Positions 8,837-15,914 of a DNA stretch of 34,653 nt are shown here, one piece after another. The stretch lies in NCBI GenBank assembly GCA_903920315.1, contig CAIXLU010000233.1, positions 1-34,653 of the forward strand. Direction: 5' to 3'. This stretch comes from an uncultured Oscillochloris sp. GTDB lineage: Bacteria > Chloroflexota > Chloroflexia > Chloroflexales > Chloroflexaceae. Numbering within the stretch: the first letter of the stretch is position 1; every line of letters begins with the position of its first letter. The notes under the pieces are model-generated. The model searched no databases. It saw nothing but the letters and a program-made list of their open reading frames with translations, and had not been told where the DNA came from. A program made the translations under genes and the position numbers.

Positions 8837-9523
8837 TCACCCCTCAAACAGATCGCGCACATCAGGAAGCGTACTGAGATAACGGATGCTGCGCTCAACC
8901 GAGCGGAAGACCTGTGATTTAGCAACATCCCAGCCCTGCTGTCTCAGCGCCTCAACCGTCTCATCAGGCGAAAGATCCAGCCCAAAGCGCAGACGGAAAA
9001 TCTCGCGGTCTACCGGCTTGCGAATGCGCTCTAGCAGCCACTCGAAGCGCAGGAGCTTCTCTAATTCTGCAATATCCGAGTGCGGGTCAGCGATCTCATC
9101 GCCGGACTCGGCCTGAGCCTGCTCAATTGACACGGTGAATGAACCAGATTCAGCGCGGATCTGATCGTAGGCCAGATTCCTGCCAGTAATTTTGAGGTAG
9201 GCCCGATAGGCGACAAAGGGCTTAGGCGGCGGAGAATTGATCACATACGGACTCTCACGGTTACGCATTTCGACCGTAATCTGGAGCAGGACGTCCTGAA
9301 TCCAGTCATCAATCACATCGCGTTGCCGCAACGGATACTGCCGACGAACCAGCGGCTCACTGACCTGAATAAGCGCCGTGATCGCCGGATCATCGTGAGT
9401 GACAGCCCGCTGCAAAATCGCATCACAGCTCGTCGTATCGCGCTCCCCGCGCAATCGAAAGCGCTGGAGTTGCTGCTCACACGCCGCGCAAAGGGAATCC
9501 AAGGTGGGTGGTTCGAGTGACAT
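8837..9523 (-). CDS. Sigma-70-like factor (ECF-type)
   Basis: 228 residues from the ATG at 9523. Residues about 45-125 fit sigma region 2: a helix with DVIDDWIQDVLLQITVEM corresponds to the core-binding helix, and ITGRNLAYDQIR to the helix reading the -10 element. Residues about 160-218 fit region 4, with VDREIFRLRFGLDLSPDETVEAL followed by a probable recognition helix (AKSQVFRSVERSIRYL). An unusual N-terminus holds LCAACEQQLQRF, with a CxxC pair. Divergence from standard ECF factors is considerable, so promoter specificity cannot be predicted. It starts 20 bases after the antitoxin-like gene stop and heads the regulator/CHAT genes, suggesting it controls or is controlled by them. Confidence 0.7.
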   Translation of the reverse strand: MSLEPPTLDSLCAACEQQLQRFRLRGERDTTSCDAILQRAVTHDDPAITALIQVSEPLVRRQYPLRQRDVIDDWIQDVLLQITVEMRNRESPYVINSPPPKPFVAYRAYLKITGRNLAYDQIRAESGSFTVSIEQAQAESGDEIADPHSDIAELEKLLRFEWLLERIRKPVDREIFRLRFGLDLSPDETVEALRQQGWDVAKSQVFRSVERSIRYLSTLPDVRDLFEG

Positions 9524-9543
9524 ACATACCCATAACTAAGCAA

Positions 9544-9903
9544 TTACCGGTTGATGCGCTTCGCTGGTGTGCGTGCCGTCTTTGCGCGACGCTTCTTTTC
9601 GGGAATCAGTTGAATCAGTGCCCGCAACGCCGCATTCACTGCCTCGGCATCACGGAAATACATGTACACATCGGGGTCAAGAGTAATTGTTCTCTCTGGC
9701 TTTATGACATGTTGGATAAGCGTTGTTCCATCAGATTGATTGACGTGAATGGTATAGCCATCACGCATACGCTGATAATACGCGCCACGCACACCCACCT
9801 TCCCAGAGAAATCATACTCAGGAAGCATATCGCCATCTTCGGGTGGTACTACTTTACTTTTGTGTATTGCTCTTCGCCTTTTCTTCATCCCACTCAAATA
9901 CAA
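9544..9903 (-). CDS. Small antitoxin-like protein of unknown function
   Basis: 119 residues from the ATG at 9903; an ATG five codons later (9888) is an alternative. It has a basic N-terminus and C-terminus, and the core DMLPEYDFSGKVGVRGAYY followed later by LDPDVYMYFRDAEAVNAALRALI. This core is common in small proteins that I know as putative type II antitoxins or orphan regulators in filamentous bacteria. No toxin gene of recognisable type adjoins it; the next gene, 20 bases away on the same strand, is the sigma-like factor. Function is uncertain. Confidence 0.6.
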   Translation of the reverse strand: MYLSGMKKRRRAIHKSKVVPPEDGDMLPEYDFSGKVGVRGAYYQRMRDGYTIHVNQSDGTTLIQHVIKPERTITLDPDVYMYFRDAEAVNAALRALIQLIPEKKRRAKTARTPAKRINR

Positions 9904-10097
9904 GATCCATCAACAACCCCTCATCAGAATTTCATCGCACAAGTGTACCATAGTGCCAGCCGTACCGCAAGCCACCCAAGCCATCGGATGTGGTCGGGGA
10001 TGACGTTGCATCAATCCCGAAATCATGTTGGGAAAACCTCCGGCGAACATGCTCACTGAAGTAACGAGTAATCCGCTGAGTGACGGAGTCCACCCAC

Positions 10098-10586
10098 ATG
10101 ACCGAGAAACAACCCGCGCCGATGCCATCCTCTCCCGACACTCTTCTGACGCCGCGTGAACACTACGTTATGGATCGGGTTGTGTGCGGCGACAACGACA
10201 GACAGATCGGCCACCTGCTCGGTATCTCGCCACAGACCGTGACTCACCACGTGCATAGCGTATGCCTGAAGCTGGGCGCACCAAACCGCACGGCTGCCGC
10301 CGTTCGCTACGACCTGCACAACGAGCAGCCGGAAGATAACCAGAAACCTGCCTGCACGCCCCTGAGTCCCCAAGAACGCCGGGTGATCGAACTGGTCGCC
10401 GAGGGCATCAGCGAGCCGAAGATTGCAGATCACCTGGGGGTAACGCTCTCCACCGTGAAACAGCACCTGCTAAACGTGCGCCGCAAACTCGACGCGCCCA
10501 ATCGCACCGCAGCGGCGGTTGAGTACTACCGCCAGGTAAGAGCTTTGTCTCATATGAAAAGGACAGGTGGCGATAGCGAGGGATGA
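10098..10586 (+). CDS. Transcription regulator with two tandem LuxR-type HTH domains
   Basis: The ATG at 10098 follows acggag at 9-base spacing and gives 162 residues; a GTG at 10080 would add six. Two complete GerE/LuxR helix-turn-helix units are present, at about residues 17-75 (LTPREHYVMDRVV... then SPQTVTHHVHSVCLKLGAPNRTAAAV) and 88-147 (LSPQERRVIELVAEG... then STVKQHLLNVRRKLDAPNRTAAAVEYY). No receiver or ligand-binding domain accompanies them, so the protein is essentially two DNA-binding heads. It lies 63 bases upstream of the large secreted protein and is divergent from the sigma/CHAT row, so it may regulate either. Confidence 0.85.
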   Translation: MTEKQPAPMPSSPDTLLTPREHYVMDRVVCGDNDRQIGHLLGISPQTVTHHVHSVCLKLGAPNRTAAAVRYDLHNEQPEDNQKPACTPLSPQERRVIELVAEGISEPKIADHLGVTLSTVKQHLLNVRRKLDAPNRTAAAVEYYRQVRALSHMKRTGGDSEG

Positions 10587-10649
10587 CCTTTACGATACGG
10601 GGTGGTAACGCTGTCATATATGTAATGTGTTACAGGAAGGATTCGTTTC

Positions 10650-13600
10650 ATGAACCGCTCAATGACGTTTCGCAGGCTGGCGAGTGTGGTTACGTTGCTG
10701 TTTGTGGTGCTGCTGTTCGGGACTCGATCTGTAGCGCAGAGCGCACCATCGATCAGCGGTTTTCGACTGCCATTCGAGGGAGGGCCATTTAGTATTGTTC
10801 AGGGACCTAGTTGCCCTCAGTATAGCCATTTAGCAGTACTAGAAGCAATTGACTTTGTCATGCCTGAAGGTACACACCTCATTGCAGTCCAATCAGGCAC
10901 AGTTGTATTCGTAGGATGGGACGGGAATTATGGCAACCAAGTAAGAGTAACACACGACAACGGGTTAACTAGTTGGTACAACCACATACAGCCCAATGGA
11001 TTTCAGGTGTCAGTTGGAGACAGAGTTAACCAAGGTCAACTTTTGGCGCTCTCAGGTACTACAGGTTATTCATCAGGTCCCCATTTGCATTTTGAGATGC
11101 GAGAGGGTGGGACTCAAGTAGCGATTGATACCCTGCCGGGAATATCATGGAATGCGGAAAGCGGAGGTCGTTGCACAGGTTCGGCGACTGGTACACCAGT
11201 AACATCCTCCAACGGCAACTTCGCCCTGCTCTCCCTGCAAGTCGGCCACCTAGAGATCTTCCGCCGCGACCCGAGCAGCGCTGCCAATCATCGCTGGTGG
11301 GATGGCGGTGCAAGCTGGGTTGGTTCCTGGGATCCGCTAGGGATTACGATTAGTGGAACGCCGTCAATCGTCTCGTGGGGGACTGACCGCCAGGATTTCT
11401 TTGTCCACGCTGCTGATGGGGCCATCTATCGCCAGACATGGACGCGGGGCGGGGTGCGTGGCCCTTGGATTCACATGCCTGGCTTGACGACCAATGATGA
11501 TCTGACGGCATTTTCGCTGCAGCCCAACAGTCTAGAGGTGTTAGCCAATGGCGGTGGCATTCTCTACCATAATTGGTCTGACGATGCGGGGGTCACATGG
11601 AGCGGCTGGCAAAGTTTGGGCATCAGAAATCGTGGGGTGCCAACGGTCATTACGTCCGGGCCTGACCGCCAAGATATTTTTGTGCATGGCGAGGATAATG
11701 TTATCTACCATCAGACGTGGACCCGGACTGGAGGCCGAACAAACTGGACCTCGATGAACGGGACGACCTACGACGATATTGCCGTGATCTCGCCCCAGCC
11801 TGGTCATCTGGTGGCATTTGTTCGTGGAACCGATGGCTTTCTCTATCACAGTTGGTCAACTGACACGGGCACCACATGGAGTCCCTGGCAAAATTTGGGC
11901 CACACGCTCCTGGGCAAGCCAGCCGTCGTCTCGTGGGCACCTGATCGTACCGATGTCGTTGTGCGCGGCGACGATGATGTCATGTATCACTTGGCCTACA
12001 CCAGCAGCGGCTGGGGCAATTGGGAATCGCTCGGTGGTCAGACAAAGTTTGCACCGCAGGCGATCTCGTGGGGTAATGGGCGATTGGATGTCTTCCACAT
12101 TGGCCTTGATGGCAATTTCTATCACAAGTGGTGGACGGGATCACTCCAGAGTGCATGGTATCAGGTAGGCACCTATCAGTACGTCCCCCCCCAAATCATC
12201 CTTTCACCCCTGCAACTCACCCGTGGCGCGCAGCAGAATGAGAGCGGGAGCGGCTTCACCCCGAATGGGCCGTTGCATATGTCCATCCGCTTGCCCGATG
12301 GCACGTACTACGAGCAGGCCCTCCAGGCCGATGCCAACGGGAGCTTTGCTACTCCGTATACGATGCCCATGAATGCGCAAATCGGGCACTATGCCTACCG
12401 TATCCAGGATCTCACCACGGGTGTCTGGAGCAATACCGTTGAGTATGACGTGCTGGCCAGTACCCCGCCGGTGACACCGACAACGGTAACGGCAACGGCG
12501 ACAGCGACAGCGATACCGCCCACGCCAACGGCGACAGCGACCCGGACGGCGACAGCGCTCACGGCGACCCCGCTCACGGTGACCCCGCCCACGGTGACAA
12601 TGACGCCAACGGCAACAGCGACCCGAACGGCGACGACAGCAACGGCGATACCGCCAACAGCGACGACCCTGACCCCGACCCCAACGGCGGCGACCCTGAC
12701 CCCAACCCCGACGGCGTCGGCGGCGACCGGAAGTGTGCTGGCACTCGTTCCCGCCGCAACAACGCTTTCCGTTGGGGGCACGCTCGCGGTGGCGGTGGAG
12801 GTGCGCAGTGGCACCCAGCCCATTGATGGTGCCGCCGTCTACCTTGATTTTGACCCGGCGGTGCTGGAGGTCGTGAGTATCATCCCCAGTGCCTCGCTCC
12901 CCATCTCCTTGACTCAGAAGAGTGACCCTATTGGCGGACACCTCGACCTTATCCGGGGCGCGATCTCCTCTCTTCCTCAGGGGACGTTCTCACTGGCGAC
13001 GGTTACTTTCCGCGCTCGCACCGCCGCGCCCACGGGTACCTTGCTCAGCATGAGTCGAACCACGGCCCGTCCAAGTGATGTCTCTTTCGGCGGTGTCTCG
13101 AAGTTGGGGCAGACTATTCCTGCCACCCTCACCATCCGTGATGGGTCGGTGATTACCGTTGACGTGCCGTTTGAGGGACGCCCACAGGCTCCCAGCGTAC
13201 GCCTGAGTGTCCCGCTCTCGGTCACGCTCACCCTCGCCGGAGCCTCCACTCCTGCCTATCAGGCCACGCTGACCACCGATCAATACGGGCGATTCCCGCT
13301 CGTGGGGATTGTCCCCGGCACCTATACCCTCAGCGTGAAACACCCACAATCCCTGCGCGTCCAGATCACCGCCGTGATCACCAGCGGAACCGCAACGCTC
13401 TCCCTCGGATTACTCCCGAGTGGTGATGCGAACAATGATAATCAGATCAACCTGCTCGACTTCTCGCTGCTGTCGGGTACCTTTGGGAAGAGTAGCAGTT
13501 CTACCGGCTACGATAGTCGGGCCGACTTCAACAACGATAGCATGATCAATCTGCTCGACTTCTCGCTGCTCGTCAAGAACTTTGGCAAGGCGGGGTTGGC

Positions 13601-14084
13601 GTCATCTTCGCTCGCACTCACCACGGTGAATACTCCGCAAGTGGTTGCCCAGGTCGTGCGGGATCTGCGTGCGGGGGAAACGTTCGCCCTGGATCTGGCG
13701 GTGAACGCGCCGATGACGGGTATTGACGGGGCCGCCGCCTATCTCAATTTCGACCCGATGCTGCTGGAGGTAGCCACCATCACGGGGGATCCGACGCTGG
13801 ATCTATCGCTCCAGCAGGAGATTGACAACCCCAACGGGCAGGTGGCGTTGGTACGCGGCACGCTCACGAGTCCGTTCCCCACGGGCCGAGTAAACCTGGG
13901 GCGGATCACGTTTCGGGTACGGACACCGGCGAGCGCCGCCGTAATCACGCTGGTTGATGACGGCGCACTGCGCCAGAGCGCGGTAACGGCCAACGGGCGC
14001 ACCCTGTCACAGACCGACGCGCCATGGCAACTCACGGCAACGACGGCGGGCTATTCCGTCTACCTGCCGCTCGTCGTCCGCTAA
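10650..14084 (+). CDS. Secreted multidomain protein: M23 peptidase, beta-propeller, cohesin-dockerin-cohesin
   Basis: 1144 residues; ATG at 10650 after aggaagg. A signal peptide covers about 1-30. An M23 (LytM-type) peptidase spans about 35-165: His60, Asp68 (AIDF), His112 (YNHI) and the HLH of GPHLHFE (145-147), all expected zinc or catalytic residues. Next come four repeats (about 190-508) with SWGTDRQDFFVH / GPDRQDIFVH / APDRTDVVVR signatures, fitting a PLL-like sugar-binding propeller. An Ig-like domain (about 512-603) precedes an 85-residue Thr/Pro linker. Then come a cohesin-like domain (696-832), a carboxypeptidase-regulatory-like domain (835-922), a dockerin with two calcium loops (924-941, 957-974) and a second cohesin-like domain (985-1128). 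It ends YSVYLPLVVR. It probably acts on cell wall or matrix outside the cell. Confidence 0.88.
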   Translation: MNRSMTFRRLASVVTLLFVVLLFGTRSVAQSAPSISGFRLPFEGGPFSIVQGPSCPQYSHLAVLEAIDFVMPEGTHLIAVQSGTVVFVGWDGNYGNQVRVTHDNGLTSWYNHIQPNGFQVSVGDRVNQGQLLALSGTTGYSSGPHLHFEMREGGTQVAIDTLPGISWNAESGGRCTGSATGTPVTSSNGNFALLSLQVGHLEIFRRDPSSAANHRWWDGGASWVGSWDPLGITISGTPSIVSWGTDRQDFFVHAADGAIYRQTWTRGGVRGPWIHMPGLTTNDDLTAFSLQPNSLEVLANGGGILYHNWSDDAGVTWSGWQSLGIRNRGVPTVITSGPDRQDIFVHGEDNVIYHQTWTRTGGRTNWTSMNGTTYDDIAVISPQPGHLVAFVRGTDGFLYHSWSTDTGTTWSPWQNLGHTLLGKPAVVSWAPDRTDVVVRGDDDVMYHLAYTSSGWGNWESLGGQTKFAPQAISWGNGRLDVFHIGLDGNFYHKWWTGSLQSAWYQVGTYQYVPPQIILSPLQLTRGAQQNESGSGFTPNGPLHMSIRLPDGTYYEQALQADANGSFATPYTMPMNAQIGHYAYRIQDLTTGVWSNTVEYDVLASTPPVTPTTVTATATATAIPPTPTATATRTATALTATPLTVTPPTVTMTPTATATRTATTATAIPPTATTLTPTPTAATLTPTPTASAATGSVLALVPAATTLSVGGTLAVAVEVRSGTQPIDGAAVYLDFDPAVLEVVSIIPSASLPISLTQKSDPIGGHLDLIRGAISSLPQGTFSLATVTFRARTAAPTGTLLSMSRTTARPSDVSFGGVSKLGQTIPATLTIRDGSVITVDVPFEGRPQAPSVRLSVPLSVTLTLAGASTPAYQATLTTDQYGRFPLVGIVPGTYTLSVKHPQSLRVQITAVITSGTATLSLGLLPSGDANNDNQINLLDFSLLSGTFGKSSSSTGYDSRADFNNDSMINLLDFSLLVKNFGKAGLASSSLALTTVNTPQVVAQVVRDLRAGETFALDLAVNAPMTGIDGAAAYLNFDPMLLEVATITGDPTLDLSLQQEIDNPNGQVALVRGTLTSPFPTGRVNLGRITFRVRTPASAAVITLVDDGALRQSAVTANGRTLSQTDAPWQLTATTAGYSVYLPLVVR
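12460..12735 (+). repeat. Low-complexity Thr/Pro/Ala linker coding region
   Basis: Inside the secreted protein gene, about 280 bases consist of short variants of acggcgacagcgac and ccgacc-type units and encode a Thr/Pro/Ala linker (residues about 606-692). The degenerate period invites slippage, so linker length probably varies between strains. Similar, shorter linkers precede the C-terminal tail of the GH5 protein. Confidence 0.85.
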
Positions 14085-14115
14085 CCCGGAAATCATCTGT
14101 ACAGAGTATACTGTA

Positions 14116-14209
14116 GCAATCCTCAACGGGTTATGAAAAGGTGTCGATCCTTTAGACGGCATTATTCGGCTAAAGCCTCGACTCCACGCAACAACCCCAA
14201 GAGGATTGC
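14116..14209. repeat. Interspersed palindromic repeat, full-length copy 2
   Basis: The ends 14116-14132 and 14193-14209 are 17-base inverted repeats with three mismatches (gcaatcctc...gaggattgc). Bases 14143-14210 match the 2199-2266 copy with five mismatches. An internal stem (gtcgat-cctttag against ctaaagcctcgac) is shared. It lies in the gap between the two secreted-protein genes. About 94 bases with terminal inverted repeats and no gene fits a MITE or REP-like element. Confidence 0.75.
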
Positions 14210-14266
14210 TAAAGGTACTGCTGAGAATGTAACGAGGGATTGATTTGATCACTTAAGGAGACACCA

Positions 14267-15661
14267 ATGCGTCGTCGTTCTGCACGCAACACGCGCACTC
14301 TCTTCATTTCATCCTTTGGCGCACTTATTCTGGGTCTGCTCTTCGCCCTCCCGCCAACATCCCGTATTCCATCCGCGCCCGTATCCGCTGCCGCCGCCAC
14401 CACATGCCCCGTCACTAAGAGCCACCTGGTGCCCGTGCAAGGTGGCCGCTGGTTCCTCGCGGGTGTCAATGTCCCCTGGCAGAATGGCGGCTACGGCGCT
14501 GACTTTGCGACAGTCGAGGAATGGGGCCAACACACGTACACCCACGCCGCCACCGATGCGATGTTCGCCGCGCTCCAGGCTAGCGGCGTCAACACCGTGC
14601 GCTGGTGGGTCTTCGCGGATGGTCGTGGCGCTCCTGAGTTTGCCGCCACCTCTGGCGGTGCCGTCTCCGGACTCGACGCCAACACCCTTCCCAGCATGGC
14701 CGATGCCATCACACTGGCGACCCAGCATAACATCCGAATCGTCTTCAATCTCTGGAGTTTCGACATGCTGATGTCGGACTCCACCGCTACTGCCAGGGGT
14801 GAGCACGCCGGAGGACACACCGACCTGATCACCGACGCTACCAAGCGGAGTTCTTTTCTGACCAAAGCCCTCCAGCCGATGCTCGCCTACCCCGTGCCGG
14901 GCACCAGTTACACCATCGGTAATCACCCAAACGTGCTGGGTTGGGATATCTTCAACGAGCCTGAGTTCGGCATCTCCGACCTCGGCTCGGTCAATGCTGG
15001 GATTAATCCGGTGACATTGGCCCAGATGCGCCAGTTTGTGGCCGAGATCGCCGGCACCATCCACCGTAACTCGAATCAACTGGTGACAGTGGGCAGCGCC
15101 TCCCTCAAGTGGAGCAGCGCGACAGTTCTTGGTGCCACAGGTAATATCTGGACGGACGCGGCGCTGACTCCCTACGATGCACAAGGCAACCTGGACTTCT
15201 ATCAGGTACACTACTATGTCTGGATGAATGGTGACGGCGTGACATGGAACTATTCACCTCTGGCGAGCAGTTGGGCAACGGCAAGTTTCGACAAGCCGGT
15301 GGTGATCGGTGAACTACCGGCCAACGCGACGGGTACAGGCTACACAGCAGGGGGGATGCTTGATCAGTTGCATACCAACTGCTACGGTGGATCGTGGGCC
15401 TGGAGTTACGACGGCGTGGACGGAGCCGGCACCTGGACTGATACCTCCGCTGCGCTGAAGACATTCACCACCGCCAACGCTGCAGAGGTCAATATCACGC
15501 CGAGCGGTACGTCGCCAACTGCTACGCCCATCACGCCGACTGCTACGGCGAAACCTGCCACTGCTACTGCCACCCCCACTCTAACATCAACGCGAGTGCC
15601 ATCACCAACACCGACAACCACGCAATTCAAGGTGTTTCTGCCATTGGTACGAAGAACGTAG
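14267..15661 (+). CDS. Secreted glycoside hydrolase, GH5 family
   Basis: 464 residues; ATG at 14267 with aaggag 6 bases upstream. A signal peptide covers about 1-43. The catalytic domain (about 50-400) is a TIM barrel: Glu231 in GWDIFNEPE is the expected acid/base and Glu349 in PVVIGELP the nucleophile, with His315 (YQVHYY) near the active site. These fit clan GH-A, best GH5 (mannanase or glucanase); substrate cannot be fixed. A Thr/Pro/Ala linker (about 410-455) leads to the tail FKVFLPLVRRT, like those of the two other exported-type proteins here. It follows the M23/propeller protein on the same strand, with the 94-bp repeat between, and probably shares its extracellular setting. Confidence 0.85.
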   Translation: MRRRSARNTRTLFISSFGALILGLLFALPPTSRIPSAPVSAAAATTCPVTKSHLVPVQGGRWFLAGVNVPWQNGGYGADFATVEEWGQHTYTHAATDAMFAALQASGVNTVRWWVFADGRGAPEFAATSGGAVSGLDANTLPSMADAITLATQHNIRIVFNLWSFDMLMSDSTATARGEHAGGHTDLITDATKRSSFLTKALQPMLAYPVPGTSYTIGNHPNVLGWDIFNEPEFGISDLGSVNAGINPVTLAQMRQFVAEIAGTIHRNSNQLVTVGSASLKWSSATVLGATGNIWTDAALTPYDAQGNLDFYQVHYYVWMNGDGVTWNYSPLASSWATASFDKPVVIGELPANATGTGYTAGGMLDQLHTNCYGGSWAWSYDGVDGAGTWTDTSAALKTFTTANAAEVNITPSGTSPTATPITPTATAKPATATATPTLTSTRVPSPTPTTTQFKVFLPLVRRT

Positions 15662-15698
15662 ATCTCTTGGCCCGTGACCTGCACTGGTCGTCCAGGCA

Positions 15699-15860
15699 GA
15701 TTTGGAGTTAATCCGCCACAAGTCAGCCATCGTGCTGCTCGGCAATCCTGGCAGCGGCAAACTACGGTGCTGTGTCACGTAGCCCTCGGATTCGCCCACG
15801 CCAGCCCGCACGCTGCAAAAGACGTTCATGCGCGGGGCGTCGGCTCCACAGGCGCGACTT
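15699..15860 (+). pseudogene. Remnant of a P-loop NTPase gene (NACHT/STAND-like)
   Basis: From about 15705 one frame reads ELIRHKSAIVLLGNPGSGK, a clear Walker A with its preceding strand, then meets a stop. Another frame continues from about 15765 as TVLCHVALGFAHASPHAAK. Joined, they resemble the start of a NACHT-type or other P-loop NTPase (VLLGNPGSGKSTVLRHLAL type). No intact gene exists. An IstB-like ATPase is an alternative reading. The rest of 15662-15914 holds nothing recognisable. Confidence 0.4.
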
Positions 15861-15914
15861 TTGTTACGAGCCGGGAGAACCCGATAAACCGCATTGACAT
15901 GCGGTAAAGTGGGA

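Noticed and set aside
5259-9903. Type III-E CRISPR (Craspase) locus
   Set aside because: There is no Cas7-11-like effector, no Cas1/Cas2 and no repeat-spacer array; only the TPR-CHAT and sigma logic is similar.
9544-9903. Complete type II toxin-antitoxin pair
   Set aside because: The antitoxin-like protein has no toxin-like gene next to it; the neighbours are the sigma-like gene and the divergent LuxR-type regulator.
12395-12941. Minus-strand frames with Val/Gly or Arg-rich repeats opposite the Thr/Pro linker
   Set aside because: They are the complement of the low-complexity linker and have no start site or known domain.
10650-15661. Cellulosome locus
   Set aside because: Only one dockerin is seen, it is in the same protein as the cohesin-like domains, and the GH5 enzyme has no dockerin.
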